Positions 43,915 through 54,699 of a stretch of DNA of 64,000 bases are shown here, piece by piece. The position numbers and the translations under genes are program-made. The stretch's first letter is position 1. Each line of letters begins with the position of its first letter. Source of the DNA: Chaetoderma sp. LZ-2023a (taxonomy: Eukaryota > Mollusca > Caudofoveata > Chaetodermatida > Chaetodermatidae); contig CM067366.1 in NCBI GenBank assembly GCA_034401795.1, positions 68,408,014-68,472,013 of the forward strand, written 5' to 3'. The notes beneath the pieces were generated by a model. That model ran no database searches and had not been told where the DNA came from. It was given only the letters and a program-made list of their open reading frames with translations.

Positions 43915-44130
43915 CCCTTTCACAGAGAATTCCCAATATCTCATTTTCAATGCCCCCCCCCCATCCCCCATACAGGAAAACCGTTTAATATTTTGAAATT
44001 AATTTGACAGAAAGCCGTTGCTGCCTCAGCAGCAACGGCTTCCAGTCAAACTAATTTCAAAATATTCAACAAAATAAGTTTTACATCGTAAACAATATAC
44101 CTTTTCAGAGATTTGTTGGTGAAAGAGTTA
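43911..44130. mobile_element. B1 hairpin MITE, complete
   Basis: TTAACCCTTTCACAGAGAATTC ... AGATTTGTTGGTGAAAGAGTT. A C10 run lies in the left flank (43953-43962). The core AGAAAGCCGTTGCTGCC / GCAGCAACGGCTTCC is near perfect. Confidence 0.92.
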
Positions 44131-44193
44131 GTTGAACACCTAGTTTAATGAATACATGGAAATACATTCTCAAGACTTTGAAAAATAATGAAA

Positions 44194-44416
44194 TTAACCC
44201 TTTAATGGTCAAGCCGGCCAGAAACGGCCTCTGAAGTCATCTTGAGGAATGTTCATTTACAGGCCAAGAGCAGACTATTTAAAAAAATTTACCACAGGAA
44301 CGAGCCAGTCATTCCAGTGGTAAATTTTCAAAAATAGTCTTCTCTAGGCCTGCAAATGGACATTCATTAAGGAGATATTGTGATTTTCATGAGAAAATAT
44401 TACACTAAAGTGTTAA
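44194..44416. mobile_element. family A hairpin, shortened left inner arm
   Basis: TTAACCCTTTAATGGTCAAGCC ... CACTAAAGTGTTAA. The left inner arm jumps from ACCACAGGAACGAGCC, so GACTGG is missing on that side. Confidence 0.87.
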
Positions 44417-44854
44417 ACCGATATGGCGATATTTATTGCCAAATCATCGAAAAGGCTAGAATTTTTTTTTACCATTCTAAGATCTGAATCAGCAAAAGTG
44501 TAGAGAAACAGCAAAACAACTTTTGATGCTATGATCTCTATACTGATAAGTGGACTTGACGTATTTCTGAGTTCTGACAATAAGATTCCCTATAACAGCC
44601 GGAGTACAAATCAGTTTTGCTTTCTGCAATTTGATTTGACAACACTACTATAACAACTATCTAATCATTTCCATTCTCAATGCTCATAAATCTATAAACA
44701 TCCGTGTTAACTATAAACCATGATGCTTATTTTCAAACAATTTGACTGAAGGCAGCAATGACATTCAGTCAAGTTAGTTTCAAAATAATCAATAGACCTT
44801 TCACTATATCATGTCGCAATCACTATCTATATAATAGATAGACCAAGAACCGTG
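44417..44854. other. unassigned with one B remnant
   Basis: 44735-44800 (AAACAATTTGACTGAAGGC ... CATTCAGTCAAGTTAGTTTC) is a short B-type hairpin. The rest is unassigned. Confidence 0.5.
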
Positions 44855-45058
44855 TTAACCCTTTCACTGATGAATTCCCCAAATCTCATTTTCAAGGCAA
44901 CCAGACAGGAAAACTGTTGAATATTTTGATCGTAATTTGGCTTGAAACTGTTGCTATGGCAGCAACAGTTTCCAGTCAACCCAATTTCAAAATATTAAGC
45001 ATAAGTTTTATATCGTAAAGAACGCACTTTTTCTGGAATTTGTAGAGGAAAGGGTTAA
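44855..45058. mobile_element. B1 hairpin MITE, TTAA-bounded
   Basis: TTAACCCTTTCACTGATGAATT ... GGAATTTGTAGAGGAAAGGGTTAA: 204 bp with TTAA at both edges. The terminal inverted repeats are about 22 bp with mismatches. The core is GAAACTGTTGC / GCAACAGTTTCC. Confidence 0.93.
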
Positions 45059-45399
45059 TCTAATACTGTACATCGATAGACACACGAGGAAGATGTGCTG
45101 CTGACATGAACAAACACCCTAATATGATTTTACAAAACCGTGAACAAGCGTGATCTAAATAGAATATTAGATCAAACACACTACCCTAAGGGCTTGATAA
45201 AAAATTTACACATTTTCTCAGAGGGGTAAGATTAACATTATCATTACCCTTTTTCTCCGATGGAAGTACTTTCTACATCCCAACAGTGACTCATTCAACA
45301 TCCCACTGCAATGAGCCTTTCCAGTTTATCCATCCATCATATGACTTCATAATCAACTAGATGATATAAATCAAATAATCCCCTCCCACCCCTCACCCC

Positions 45400-45867
45400 A
45401 CGCACCACCAATTACATGTAATGAATTTATATTCTGTCAATTTTGAAAGGCCTACTCATCGAGCGCAATAGAATGCACTTGTAAAATTGCAGTTCTACGA
45501 ATGGACAAATATATAGCTAGTTATTTAAAATAAATTTTAAAGATAATCACGAAACAAACTCTGGGAATCTTAGATCTTTCAGTGATCAATTTCAACCAGC
45601 GCGCTCTTCCCAAAATGCATATTATAAGATGCTTCTTTTGCGCAGAAACTGATTTCCAAAATGGCTATAGGCACTGTTGGATTGGTGCATGCGTAAGCAT
45701 ATTTGATTTGGACACCCTAACCCCACCAGACAATTTTAACCATTTAATTGGCAAGTTCACAGCAAAATTGCCTTTGACTATAGCTGTGAGACATATTCCT
45801 ACGAAGGATAGTCCAAATTTCTTTTATTTGACCATATGAATGTCGGACGCGATAACCGAGTCAGTAA
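45400..45867. repeat. 468-bp duplicon, copy 2 (insertion)
   Basis: Same length as copy 1 and about 98% identical. It is flanked on both sides by a direct repeat of about 80 bp (45299-45384 and 45868-45946, starting ATCCCACTGCAATGAGCC), which differs by an 8-bp deletion in the right copy. The open frame of copy 1 is kept (45582-45839) with several amino acid changes, including R to H and L to F. Confidence 0.95.
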
Positions 45868-45946
45868 ATATCCCACTGCAATGAGCCTTTCCAGTTTATC
45901 CATCCATCATAATCAACTAGATGATATAAATCAAATAATCCCCCAG

Positions 45947-46388
45947 TTATTGAATGAAAAGCCAAAATTTGCACGGACGGACGACCACAAATTCAGAGAC
46001 TAAGGGATGGATGGACGGAGGGATGGGATGACTGACCCTCAAACTAAGGTGCATTTCCCTACTACCATAGCCAACCTTCCCATGAAGTTTCGTCACACTA
46101 CTCCAAGCAAAGATAAAGTTATTGAACGAAAACATAAAATTTGCACGGACAGATGGACGGACAGACGGACACAAATTCAGAGACAAAGGGATGGACGGAC
46201 AGAGGGATGGGCTGACTGACCCTCAAACTAAGGTGCATTTGCCTACTACCATAGACAACCTTCCCATGAAGTGTTATCACAATATTCCAAGCAAAAGTAA
46301 AGTTATCGAAAGAAAACCTGTGTGTGTGACGGACGCACACACGGACGGATTGACGGATGCACGCACGGATGGAAGCGAAAAATAACTA
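45947..46388. repeat. GGACGGAC-rich tandem array, about 175-184-bp units
   Basis: Two and a half units with AAATTTGCACGGACRGA, ACAAATTCAGAGAC, GACTGACCCTCAAACTAAGG and TTCCCATGAAG, the second spaced about 172-184 bp after the first. It resembles the microsatellite-plus-module ends of the Helentron-like elements but lacks their termini. Confidence 0.85.
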
Positions 46389-46597
46389 TGTGTAGGATGA
46401 CATCATAATCAATTACAGCATGAATGACTTGATTTATTCAGTCTTAAACGCTTAATAGTCTGACAAGTTGTACGAACTGTATGTCTTTGCTATTTAATAA
46501 ACATGTTGTGGATCGATCGATCCCAACACGAGCGAGGGGTGGGTAGAGCTAAGCTAGAGATGGGCGGGGCATAGCTAAAACTGGAAAGGTCCATTCT

Positions 46598-46917
46598 CTG
46601 ATCAATTCTTTGTATATTGAAGTACATACGTAGTGGGAAGTCGAAACAAACTACTTCTTTTGCAAATTATTATATGACATAAGTATTTAGTTATTGGAGT
46701 TTTTGGACATTTATCATTAGGACTTTTTACTCAGTCTAATGCACCAACAGAACTTTTGGTCGCTGACGAAAACCTTCTTTGGATCAATTAAATTACCATT
46801 TGCAAGGCATTTTGAATTGTGTATACTTAGATCTTAACAATGAAAATGAGTATATCTAGGTTCTTTAATGACCTAAAACAAAGTTTGAGTTTTTAAAATG
46901 TTTGCTGATCAGTTTAA
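46598..46917. other. no gene recognised
   Basis: AT-rich sequence with no structure noticed. Confidence 0.5.
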
Positions 46918-47100
46918 CAACCATTAGCCTTTTATCCCTCGAATTTGTTGAAGAAAATTTAAGTTTTCTCTTAGAAAATGTCCATTTGCTGCCCAAGAGA
47001 TGATTTATTTTTAATTTAACACTGAAATGACTGGCTTGGTTTTATCGAGCCAGTCATTTGTGGTAAATTAAAAAAAAATTGTCAATCTTGACAATTAAAG
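46918..47100. mobile_element. family A hairpin ending in a G-run
   Basis: CCATTAGCCTTTTATCCCTCG ... centre GGCTTGGTTTTATCGAGCC ... CTTGACAATTAAAG, where the usual AAAGGG terminus merges with the poly-G tract. Confidence 0.8.
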
Positions 47101-47121
47101 GGGGGGGGGGGGGGGGGGGGG
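47100..47121. repeat. (G)22 homopolymer
   Basis: 22 consecutive G directly after ATTAAA of the MITE end. Consensus copies have three G there. Confidence 0.97.
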
Positions 47122-47139
47122 ATGAGGTTTTTAGAATGG

Positions 47140-47735
47140 CAGACTTCAGGCAGCATGGAGAGGCCTTTAAGTTTCATAATTCAGGTGTGGGGAGTCCTTT
47201 ATATGCCATGCAGTGTGGATAAATATTTAGGTGTCAGACCTCTATAGAGACATGGTGAAGCCTAAAGGTGCCAGGATTCCGGCTGTGTGACGAGGCCTTT
47301 AGGTTCTAGCCTTCAGGCGGTGTAAAGCATCCTTTACGTTCCAGCCTTCAGGCGGTGTAAGCGTCCTTTAGGTTTCAGCCTTCAGGCGGTGTGAAGCGTC
47401 CTTTAGGTTCCAGACTTAAAGACGTGTGAAGCACCCTTTAGGTGCCAGACTTCAGGCTCTGTGAAGCGTCCTTTAGGTGCCATGATTCAGACAGTGTAGA
47501 GGCTTTTAGAGGACAGGATTCAGGTTGTGTGGTGAGGCCTTTACGTTTCAGCCTTCAAGCAGTGTGAAGCATCCTTTAGCATCCAGACTTCAAGTGGTGT
47601 GAAGCGTCCTTTAGGTACCAAACTTCAGGCGGTGTGAAGCGTCTTTTAGGTGCCAGACTTCAGGCAGTGTGAGGCGTCCTTTAGGTGCCAGGATTCAGGC
47701 AGTGTGGAGAAGCTTTTAGGTATCAGACTTCAAGC
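47140..47735. repeat. degenerate 35-bp minisatellite
   Basis: About 17 units of the type CCTTTAGGTGCCAGACTTCA + GGCGGTGTGAAGCGT. Unit lengths vary by a few bases. G/T-rich on the plus strand, with no open frame through it. It begins within 20 bp of the poly-G tract. Confidence 0.93.
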
Positions 47736-48523
47736 ATAGAAATGTATGATTGATGTGATGTACTGTATGCATGCCTTAACCTGATGGTTTGCCAATGCAA
47801 TTGTAAGATGTTACAGCTGTCAACTATTGCAGTATAAACCCGTTTCCTCATGGTATGCCTTATACAATTTATCGAGTTGAACATGTAGCCCTTACAATTA
47901 GCCAACATTATTCTGGTAAACCAAAATCAATATCTGGTCACACGGCAGAATTCTGCTGTCCATCAGCCAGGGGAATGTGCAATAACAGTAATAAGCATAA
48001 ATCAATCAGGCAAGACAAATTTTGTGGGCATCGCCGGAGGGCAGAGAGGTGATCAATTTGAGAAAAAGTTGCTCACCTATTTCTTATCATGTACTAAAGA
48101 GAAAATGAACAAACTTGTGCGATGCGCCATAGTTGCAACACATCGGTGGCTTTATCAGAAATGTAAATTGTAAAAATAATTTGACCGAGTGACAGACAGA
48201 GAAAACTCACATATATAAGTATATAATTCAGAACTAAAAATGGATGTTAGCAATGCAGGATTAAGGGTGTTAATATTCATGATGGTCCCACTAGATACCA
48301 ATTATTAGTCCAATTTTGTGCTTCTCCTCCCAACCCTGAAGACCCTAATGTTTGGTGCCTTGATGTTTGAGCATGAGTCTGTTCTGAAAGATTAAGTACT
48401 ATATAGTGGGAACGTGCAGTGAATAAAAGCTCATTATTGCTGGTGGATATTCTGAGGAATATAGAATAATCACTACTAATATCAGTAAAACTGATTAATT
48501 TAACCAGTGGGGAATTACTCATT
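47736..48523. other. no gene recognised
   Basis: Short frames on both strands without domain or splice support. Confidence 0.45.
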
Positions 48524-48735
48524 TAATGGCCAACACAGGTTAAGAAAATATAAATTTTTGGTCAATGAATGACCAAAGATTATTTTTGAAAATTTACCAC
48601 TGGAATGACTGGCTCGATTATCGAGCCATTCCAGTGGTAAATTTTCAAAAATATTCTTTCCACCTGCAATATGGACATTCCTCAAGAACGAGTTTCAGAG
48701 GCCGGTTTTCGCTAATGTCGCCATGAAAGAGTTAA
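48524..48735. mobile_element. family A hairpin
   Basis: CTCATTTAATGGCCAACAC ... CGCCATGAAAGAGTTAA, with centre GGCTCGATTATCGAGCC; the right arm is missing AGTC. Confidence 0.86.
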
Positions 48736-48968
48736 TGTGTAGTTATGATTCCCACCCACGGATCCTGATGACAGACTTAATTTTCCATCCTGCTTAATGT
48801 CATTGATGTGTGCTGTTCTGCACACATCAATGTATCTATGCAAGAGATTTCAAGAAACTAAAGTTGTATCAATGGTATTATATGAATTGTTATTAGGACA
48901 ATGCGTTCGCATACTCCGCAAGATTGCATCTCTACACTGTCAGGAAATGATGATGATAATTCTGCCAG

Positions 48969-49192
48969 CTAACCCTTTAACACTCAAGACGGCCAAAAAA
49001 TGGCATCTGCAGTGCTCTTAAATTCTAACCATCCTTTTGCAGACCGAGAGAAGATTAATGTTGGAAATTTACCACTGGAATGCGTGATAATCAAGTCAAT
49101 CATTCCAGTGAGAAATCTTTAAAATCTTCTCTTGACCTGCAAATGGACAATCTGTATGAGTTTTAATTTTTTTAAACAAATTTTAAGGTTAA
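48969..49192. mobile_element. family A hairpin, outer type ACACTCAAGACGGCC
   Basis: CTAACCCTTTAACACTCAAG ... CAAATTTTAAGGTTAA. The centre GGAATGCGTGATAATCAAG is diverged. Its last TTAA (49189-49192) begins the next fragment. Confidence 0.82.
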
Positions 49193-49280
49193 TGGTCAAA
49201 GAAATTGAATTTTAATTTGCTGAAGCAAATGTCCATTTGCAGGCCAAAAAGACATTTGGGACTATTTACACTGAAATGGG
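49189..49280. mobile_element. family A left fragment
   Basis: TTAATGGTCAAAGAAATTG ... AATGTCCATTTGCAGGCC ... TTTACACTGAAATGGGGCC, then a C-run (about 49286-49296). Confidence 0.7.
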
Positions 49281-49323
49281 GCCCGCCCCCCCCCCCTCCT
49301 GTCCCTGTACACTACAAACTTTG

Positions 49324-49555
49324 TTAACCGTTTAATGGTCAAGTCGCCAAGAAATTACCTCTGCTGGGATCTTGAGGAATGTCCATGTGGGTGCCAAGAG
49401 GACCATTTTTGAAACTTTACCACTAGAATGGCTGCCTCGTGGCTCGATAACTGAGCCACACATTGCAATCATAAAGTTTGAAAAATAGTTTTCTCTTCGG
49501 CATGCAAAGGCTGGTTTTGGCTAGCTTAAATTTTAGGTGGTTTAACCATATGGTC
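49324..49555. mobile_element. family A hairpin, diverged
   Basis: TTAACCGTTTAATGGTCAAG, ACCACTAGAATGGCTGCCTC, GGCTCGATAACTGAGCC. The right outer arm is degenerate (GGCTGGTTTTGGCTAGC). Confidence 0.78.
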
Positions 49556-49558
49556 AAA

Positions 49559-49845
49559 CAAGAGGAACAAGGGGCCTGTATCGCTCATCTGGAACATTGG
49601 CATATCAAACTAATCTTACTTAAGTTTTACATCTATCGGTGTCACTTCCAATGACTTTCAGTCAAATGATTTAGTTTTCGAGATATTGACAACAATCTCT
49701 GGACTGGTTTTTTTTGCATTAGTGATTTTGAACAATGTTTAAGTGAAAATAGATGATACCAGTGCTAACAACAGCTGGTTTCTTAACTGTCTCACTGCTG
49801 CAAGCCAGTGCAGCCAATAATTTCAATTCTGGCCAGGTGAGCTAA
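49559..49845 (+). mobile_element. Helentron-like element, very short (287 bp)
   Basis: CAAGAGGAACAAGGGGCCTG ... GGCCAGGTGAGCTAA, with host flanks GGTCAAA / TAACAAG. There are no AAGATGGC modules; the interior contains the AACTGTCTC...CTGCTGCAAGCC repeat seen at 28328. Confidence 0.75.
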
Positions 49846-50059
49846 TAACAAGCAGTTAGTAATATTGTTGCCATTGTACAATAGTTTTATAGGTCTCTTG
49901 TGCACTGCATGTCTAGACAGATCAGGTTTGTCAGGTTCTCTACACAGTTCATTAGTACTACAGTTCAGCTCAGAAATAAGCTAACCTGTTTCCAAAAAAC
50001 AGAAACATGTTAGTAAGAAATATTCCGTTGAATATTTTGAACATGATTCATGAATCCAT
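49846..50059. other. no gene recognised
   Basis: Unassigned. ATATTCCGTTGAATATTTTG near 50021 is a B arm fragment. Confidence 0.45.
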
Positions 50060-50373
50060 TTCCTCACTCAATCAAATAACGTCGTAATCAACTACGTGAT
50101 GTTTATGCTGACATCATCATCGTGACGTCATGAATGACTCGCTATAGTTTGTCTTTAACGCTTAATAGTTGATAATTGTAAGAATTGTACGCCTACCATT
50201 TAACAAACATTCCGTTTCATATTTTGAAACTAGTTTGACTGGGCGATGTTGGGCAGCACAGCACCCAGTCAAATTAGTTTCAAAATATTCAACAGGTTTC
50301 CCTGTATAATTGTCTGGAAATTGATAGTCAAGAAGTTCAGGGATCGATCGGTCCAAAAACTAGCGAGGTGTTG
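50060..50373 (+). mobile_element. B2 element, end truncated
   Basis: ATTTCCTCACTCAATCAAATAA, GACATCATCATCGTGACGTC, AACGCTTAATAGTTG, core TTGACTGGGCGATG / CAGTCAAATTAGTTTC, GGGATCGATCGGTCC; stops after CTAGCGAGGTGTTGG, before the GGGCGGGGC end. Confidence 0.85.
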
Positions 50374-50639
50374 GCTAGTGTTGCTCCGATTAATCGATTT
50401 GATCGATGACTGATTGGTTTGCATATTCAACCATCTGATCCATCATGATTTCAGAAATTGATTTTGGTTGTTTATGAAATTGACTTTATTAATATATTTT
50501 AACTGGTCAAGCTAGAAAAGAATGCTTTTTGGAAAAGAATTTAAATTTAATTGTTACAACTATATAGTATTACTCCTTAGTCTAAGACATTAATTCTTTC
50601 AGCATTTAAATAGTATGTTAATTTCAAAGCAACCATACC

Positions 50640-50838
50640 AATAGCATATTGAATATTTTGAAACCTAATTGACTGGGTGCTGTGCTGCCCGACATCGCCC
50701 AGTCAAACTAGTTTCAAAATATTCAACAGATTATTTCTTAAATTATTAAGAATCTGTCATACCTGTGACTGTTGGCAGAGCTTAACTAGGGAAGGGCGGG
50801 AGAATAGCTAAAACTGGCAAATAGACCATTCTTTGTAA
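50640..50838 (+). mobile_element. B2 element, right part
   Basis: CATATTGAATATTTTGAAACC ... GTTTCAAAATATTCAACAG core, then GAGCTTAACTAGGGAAGGGC and AAAACTGGCAAATAGACC, a degraded B2 right end. The adjacent Helentron-like element begins about 15 bp further on. Confidence 0.75.
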
Positions 50839-53139
50839 CAAGAGGCCCAACGGGCCTGTGTCGCTCACCTGGAGCACTGTGCATTTTTGTCAGAATTGTT
50901 GGTGGTTGGTTTAAGAGTAGTCTTTTAAATGAGTTTGTGGGCATTTTTGCATGTCCAATATGGCCGCCAAACACGCTACATTTTGATTGGTCCACTTCTG
51001 CCATGTTTCTGACTACGCTCCTTCCCTTGAACAAACTTTAATGGCACTCAGTGCCTAATCATATCTCCCAAATTTCAGCCCAATCCGCTCAGTGGTTCTA
51101 GAGTTGTTTTGGCAAAAAATAGGTTATCTAAGATGGCCACCAAACCATTTCGCCAATCAAGTTCCCTTGAATAAACTTGGTGCAGCTCTTGTCCTAGATG
51201 ATATTTCATGCATTTTAAAATGATCCCCCAAACGGTTTTGGAGAAGATCTTTAGACATTTCTAAAAATTGACCAAAATCCAAGATGTCGCGAAAATACAT
51301 TTTTAATTACCCATTGCTTGAGTATGGGAGATTTTGGCGGGTAAATGATCCAAGATGGCTGCCAAACCGTTTATCCGACAGTCTCGAAAATGGCAAATTT
51401 GAAATCACAATACCCACAAAAATACATAAAACCAATTTTTGCATCAAAATCAATCAAAAAAAACAAAAACAATATGGCCGCCAAACACGCTATATATTGA
51501 TAGGCCCATAGCGACCATTTTTTACGGATCAACTTCTCTTGTACAAAGTTTATTGGCCCTTAGTCCCTAATCATATATCACAAATTTCCGCCTGATCATT
51601 TCAGCGGTTCTGGGGAAGAAGTTGTTTTTGCGAAAACGAGGTCATCCAAGATGGCCGATGAACCATTTGGTCAATCAAGTTCCATTGAACAAACCTGAGT
51701 GCGCTCTTGCCCTGGATCATACTACATGAGGTCTAAATTGATCCCTCAAACGGCTTTAAAGAAGATTTTAAAATCTGTTTCTAAAAATCGGCCAAAATCC
51801 AAGATGGCCACCAGCCAAATTGGCCGATCGGCTTCGGTTGAACAAAATAAAATCTCTATGCCATATATCCATTGCTTTAGTATGGGAGCTTTTGGCAGGA
51901 AAATGATCCAAGATGGCTGCCAAACCGTTTATCCAACTGTTACGAAAATTGCAAATTTGAGATCAGAATACCCAAAAGCATATAAAAAATGAATTTTGGC
52001 CTCAAATCCATCAAATAAAAAAATCAAATATGGCTGCCAAACACACTATATTTTGATTGGTCCACCGCGGCCATGTTTTTTGACGAATCAACTTCTCTTG
52101 AACAAACCTTAATCGCCCCTAGTTGCTAATTATATATCACAAATTTCGGCCTGATCGCTTCAGCGGTTCTGGGAAAGAGGTCATCCAAGATGGCCGCTGA
52201 ACCATTTGGTCAATCAAGTTCCCGTGAACAAACTTGATTCAGCTCTTACCCTAGATCATATTTCGCGAGTTTTGAATCCATCCCTTAAATGGTTTGGAAA
52301 AAGATTTTCAGACATTTCTAAAAATCGGCCAAAATCCAAGATGGTCGCCGGCCAAATTGGTCGATCGGGTTCATTTGAACAAACTTGAATCTCTATGCCT
52401 TAAGGATGCTTCATGCCAAATATAATTGAAATCAGCCCAGAAGTTCTCGAGAAGATATTTTTAATTTCCCATTGCTTTAGTATGGAAGCTTTTGGCGGGA
52501 AAATGATCCAAGATGGCCACCAAACCGTTTATCCGACAGTTTCAAAAATTGTAAATTTGAGATCAGAATACCCAAAAACCTACATAAAACCAATTTCGGC
52601 CTCAAAATCCATCAAATAAAAAAATCCAATATGGCCGCCAAACATGCTATATTTTGATTGGCCCACGGCAGCCATGTTTTTTGACGGATCAACTTCTCTT
52701 GAACAAACTTTACTGGCCCTTAGTCCCTAATCATATCTGCCAAATTTCGGCCTGATCCCTTCAGCGGTTCTGGAGAAGTTATTTTCGATAAAACTAGGTG
52801 ACCAATTAAGTTCCCTTGAACAAACTTGGTTGAGCTCTTGCCCTAGATCATATTTCATGAGGTTTCCATCAATCCCTCAAGCGGTTTCGGAGAAGATTTT
52901 TGAAGACGTTTCAAAAAATCGGCCAAAATCCAAGATGGCCACCAGCCTAATTGGCCGATCGGCTTCATTTGAATAAGCTTGGACCCCTATGCCCTAAGGA
53001 TGCTTCCTGTCAAATATAATTGAAATTGGCCGAGCGGTTCTTGAGAAGTCGTTTAAAGGAAAAGTTGACGGACGATGGACACACGACAGACCGTCGCCAC
53101 GACATAAGCTCGCTTGGCCTTTCAGGCCAGGTGAGCTAA
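50839..53139 (+). mobile_element. Helentron-like element, longest copy
   Basis: CAAGAGGCCCAACGGGCCTG ... GTCGCCACGACATAAGCTCG, CTTGGCCTTTCAGGCCAGG, TGAGCTAA. The interior is about three rounds of a long composite module; AAGATGGC occurs near 51130, 51352, 51648, 51801, 51910, 52187, 52510 and 52932. Several short frames (51284, 51699, 52206, 52413 on plus; 50786 and 52994 on minus) recur because the module recurs; none carries a domain. A Rep/helicase protein is absent, so it is non-autonomous. Confidence 0.82.
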
Positions 53140-53372
53140 CAATGTCGGTTTGAAGTACCAGACTTTCTCTGCTCAGTCCTGCCACTTCCGGCCTATTCTA
53201 TGACCCTGTCAGATAAAAAATCAAAATCACGTTGATTCCTCCAATGAAACTTAGTTGACTATACATCCTGTGGAACGTAAGTTATATTGTAGCATGCCGG
53301 GAACACAGACACACACACACAGAGGTGTCAAGTGGATGGATCAGATCTGGCACTCAAGTATATACATCATTA
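53140..53372. other. no gene recognised
   Basis: A short (CA)n run at 53309-53321; otherwise unassigned. Confidence 0.45.
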
Positions 53373-53440
53373 TAAAAGGATGGGCGGAGCCTGGCTAGAG
53401 ATGGGCGGGGTATAGCTAAAAGCGGACTCATCCATTACAA
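53373..53440 (+). mobile_element. B2 right-end fragment
   Basis: GATGGGCGGAGCCTGGCTAG and GATGGGCGGGGTATAGC ... CCATTA: only the last 65 bp of the element. Confidence 0.7.
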
Positions 53441-53883
53441 GATTCTCGCAATGCTTTGTGGTGAGACTAATAATACAAATCTCCTCGCAATTTCTGCTTA
53501 AATTGCTGAAATGAGATATATTTAAATATTCATGAAATCTGGTTCATACCTTCACAAAATCAAGGGACATAACTCCACCACATATTGATGGAGTCAATGA
53601 CATATGAATATAGCACAGATGGCTTTATAGATTTAACCTCTATTCTGAATCTGTTCGAGTATACGTGTATGTATTTTTCACGAAACTTAAGATCAAACTT
53701 ATAAGTAGCATTCCAAATTAAGGTTAAATATATTGCCTGAAAAGTACCAAGTCGATCATTTAATGATCAAGATGGTCAAGCAACCCCCAACAGAACCCTC
53801 TTGTGGCATGGTTGCGGGATGTCCGTGTTAAATGGTTTTTGGATTGTTTTGTTATTTTTAAAACATTATATTTCTTAAAAAAA
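53441..53883. other. unassigned; family A fragment
   Basis: 53755-53830 holds a left outer arm (CATTTAATGATCAAGATGGTC ... GGGATGTCC). The rest is AT-rich. Confidence 0.45.
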
Positions 53884-53899
53884 AGGAGGCCGCTGGGCT

Positions 53900-54370
53900 C
53901 TGATCCTTTAAATAGAAAAAAGTAGCGTCGATTCAGCTTTCCAACCTGTGACTTGCACGACGTCGTCCAATGGTGAGCTGGCGAAGAGCAAAGGATTGAA
54001 TCTTTTAAAATCAGTTCGACGTTTATAGACTTTTAAGGCCCTGACAGGACACCAGAACTTAACACACGGCGAAAAAGACGATTAAGATTAAGAATAATCG
54101 CCTTGGCTTGGTAACGTATAATCGGCTTGGTTGGTAACGTTTAGACTGGGTCTTCGATAAGAAATCCCTTCTGGGATATAAAATTAAACCATCCCCAGAT
54201 TCGAAAAATCTGTCTTTTTCTGCAGAAAGAGCATGAATTTCGGATCTTCTCCTGGATGAAGCAGAAGCAACAAGAAAAAAACAGCCTTAAGAGTCAAAAG
54301 TTTAAGACTGATAAATCCAATTGGTTCAAAATGGTGACCTGGCAATACTTGAAGAATTAAGGCCAAATTC
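53900..54370 (-). pseudogene. DIRS tyrosine recombinase remnant
   Basis: SLKLLTLKAVFFLLLLLHPG corresponds to the recombinase segment whose first catalytic Arg normally follows; here Arg is replaced. Further on, RALKVYKRRTDFKRFNPLLF and GWKAESTLLF match the middle of the domain. The C-terminal HxxR and Tyr motifs are missing because the element stops near 53884. Confidence 0.62.
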
Positions 54371-54699
54371 TAAGAAGGCAAAGGCTTAGCCACTGGAGGA
54401 CGAACTTTGCCCAATCCTCTAATAAAACCATAGAGAAGTTTCGTATCCTTGATATCAGAATTCAAGAGACAAGGAAGAGAAGAAGCCAAGGAAAATCTAT
54501 AACCCCAAATGGTGTTAGCAGATAACTATAATGAATCGAAAAGAAATGACATAAAATCTAACACCTGGGAAACAGAAACAGAATTGGACAAGAAACCATG
54601 GTCTGACCACCATTCTCTAAAGATTCTAAGTCGAGCCTTGTAAACTTGACGGGTCGACTCTCTCCTGGAAGAATTAAGGATTTCCTGAGATCTTGAATA

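Larger units (their letters stand above)
45299..46597 (+). mobile_element. B2 element fragmented by later insertions
   Basis: The left end CCTTTCCAGTTTATCCATCC (45317) and TGACTTCATAATCAACTAG belong to B2. The 468-bp duplicon, a repeat of this left end, and a GGACGGAC array intervene. B2 resumes near 46390 (GATGACATCATAATCAATTAC ... TATTTAATAAACATG) and ends GGGCGGGGCATAGC ... TGGAAAGGTCCATT (46597). The hairpin core is absent: AAACATGTTG joins directly to TGGATCGATCG near 46507. Confidence 0.7.

Noticed and set aside
51284..52619. A gene family with similar 60-97 codon frames
   Set aside because: The similarity follows the tandem module of the Helentron-like element; frames are short, out of register and lack domains.
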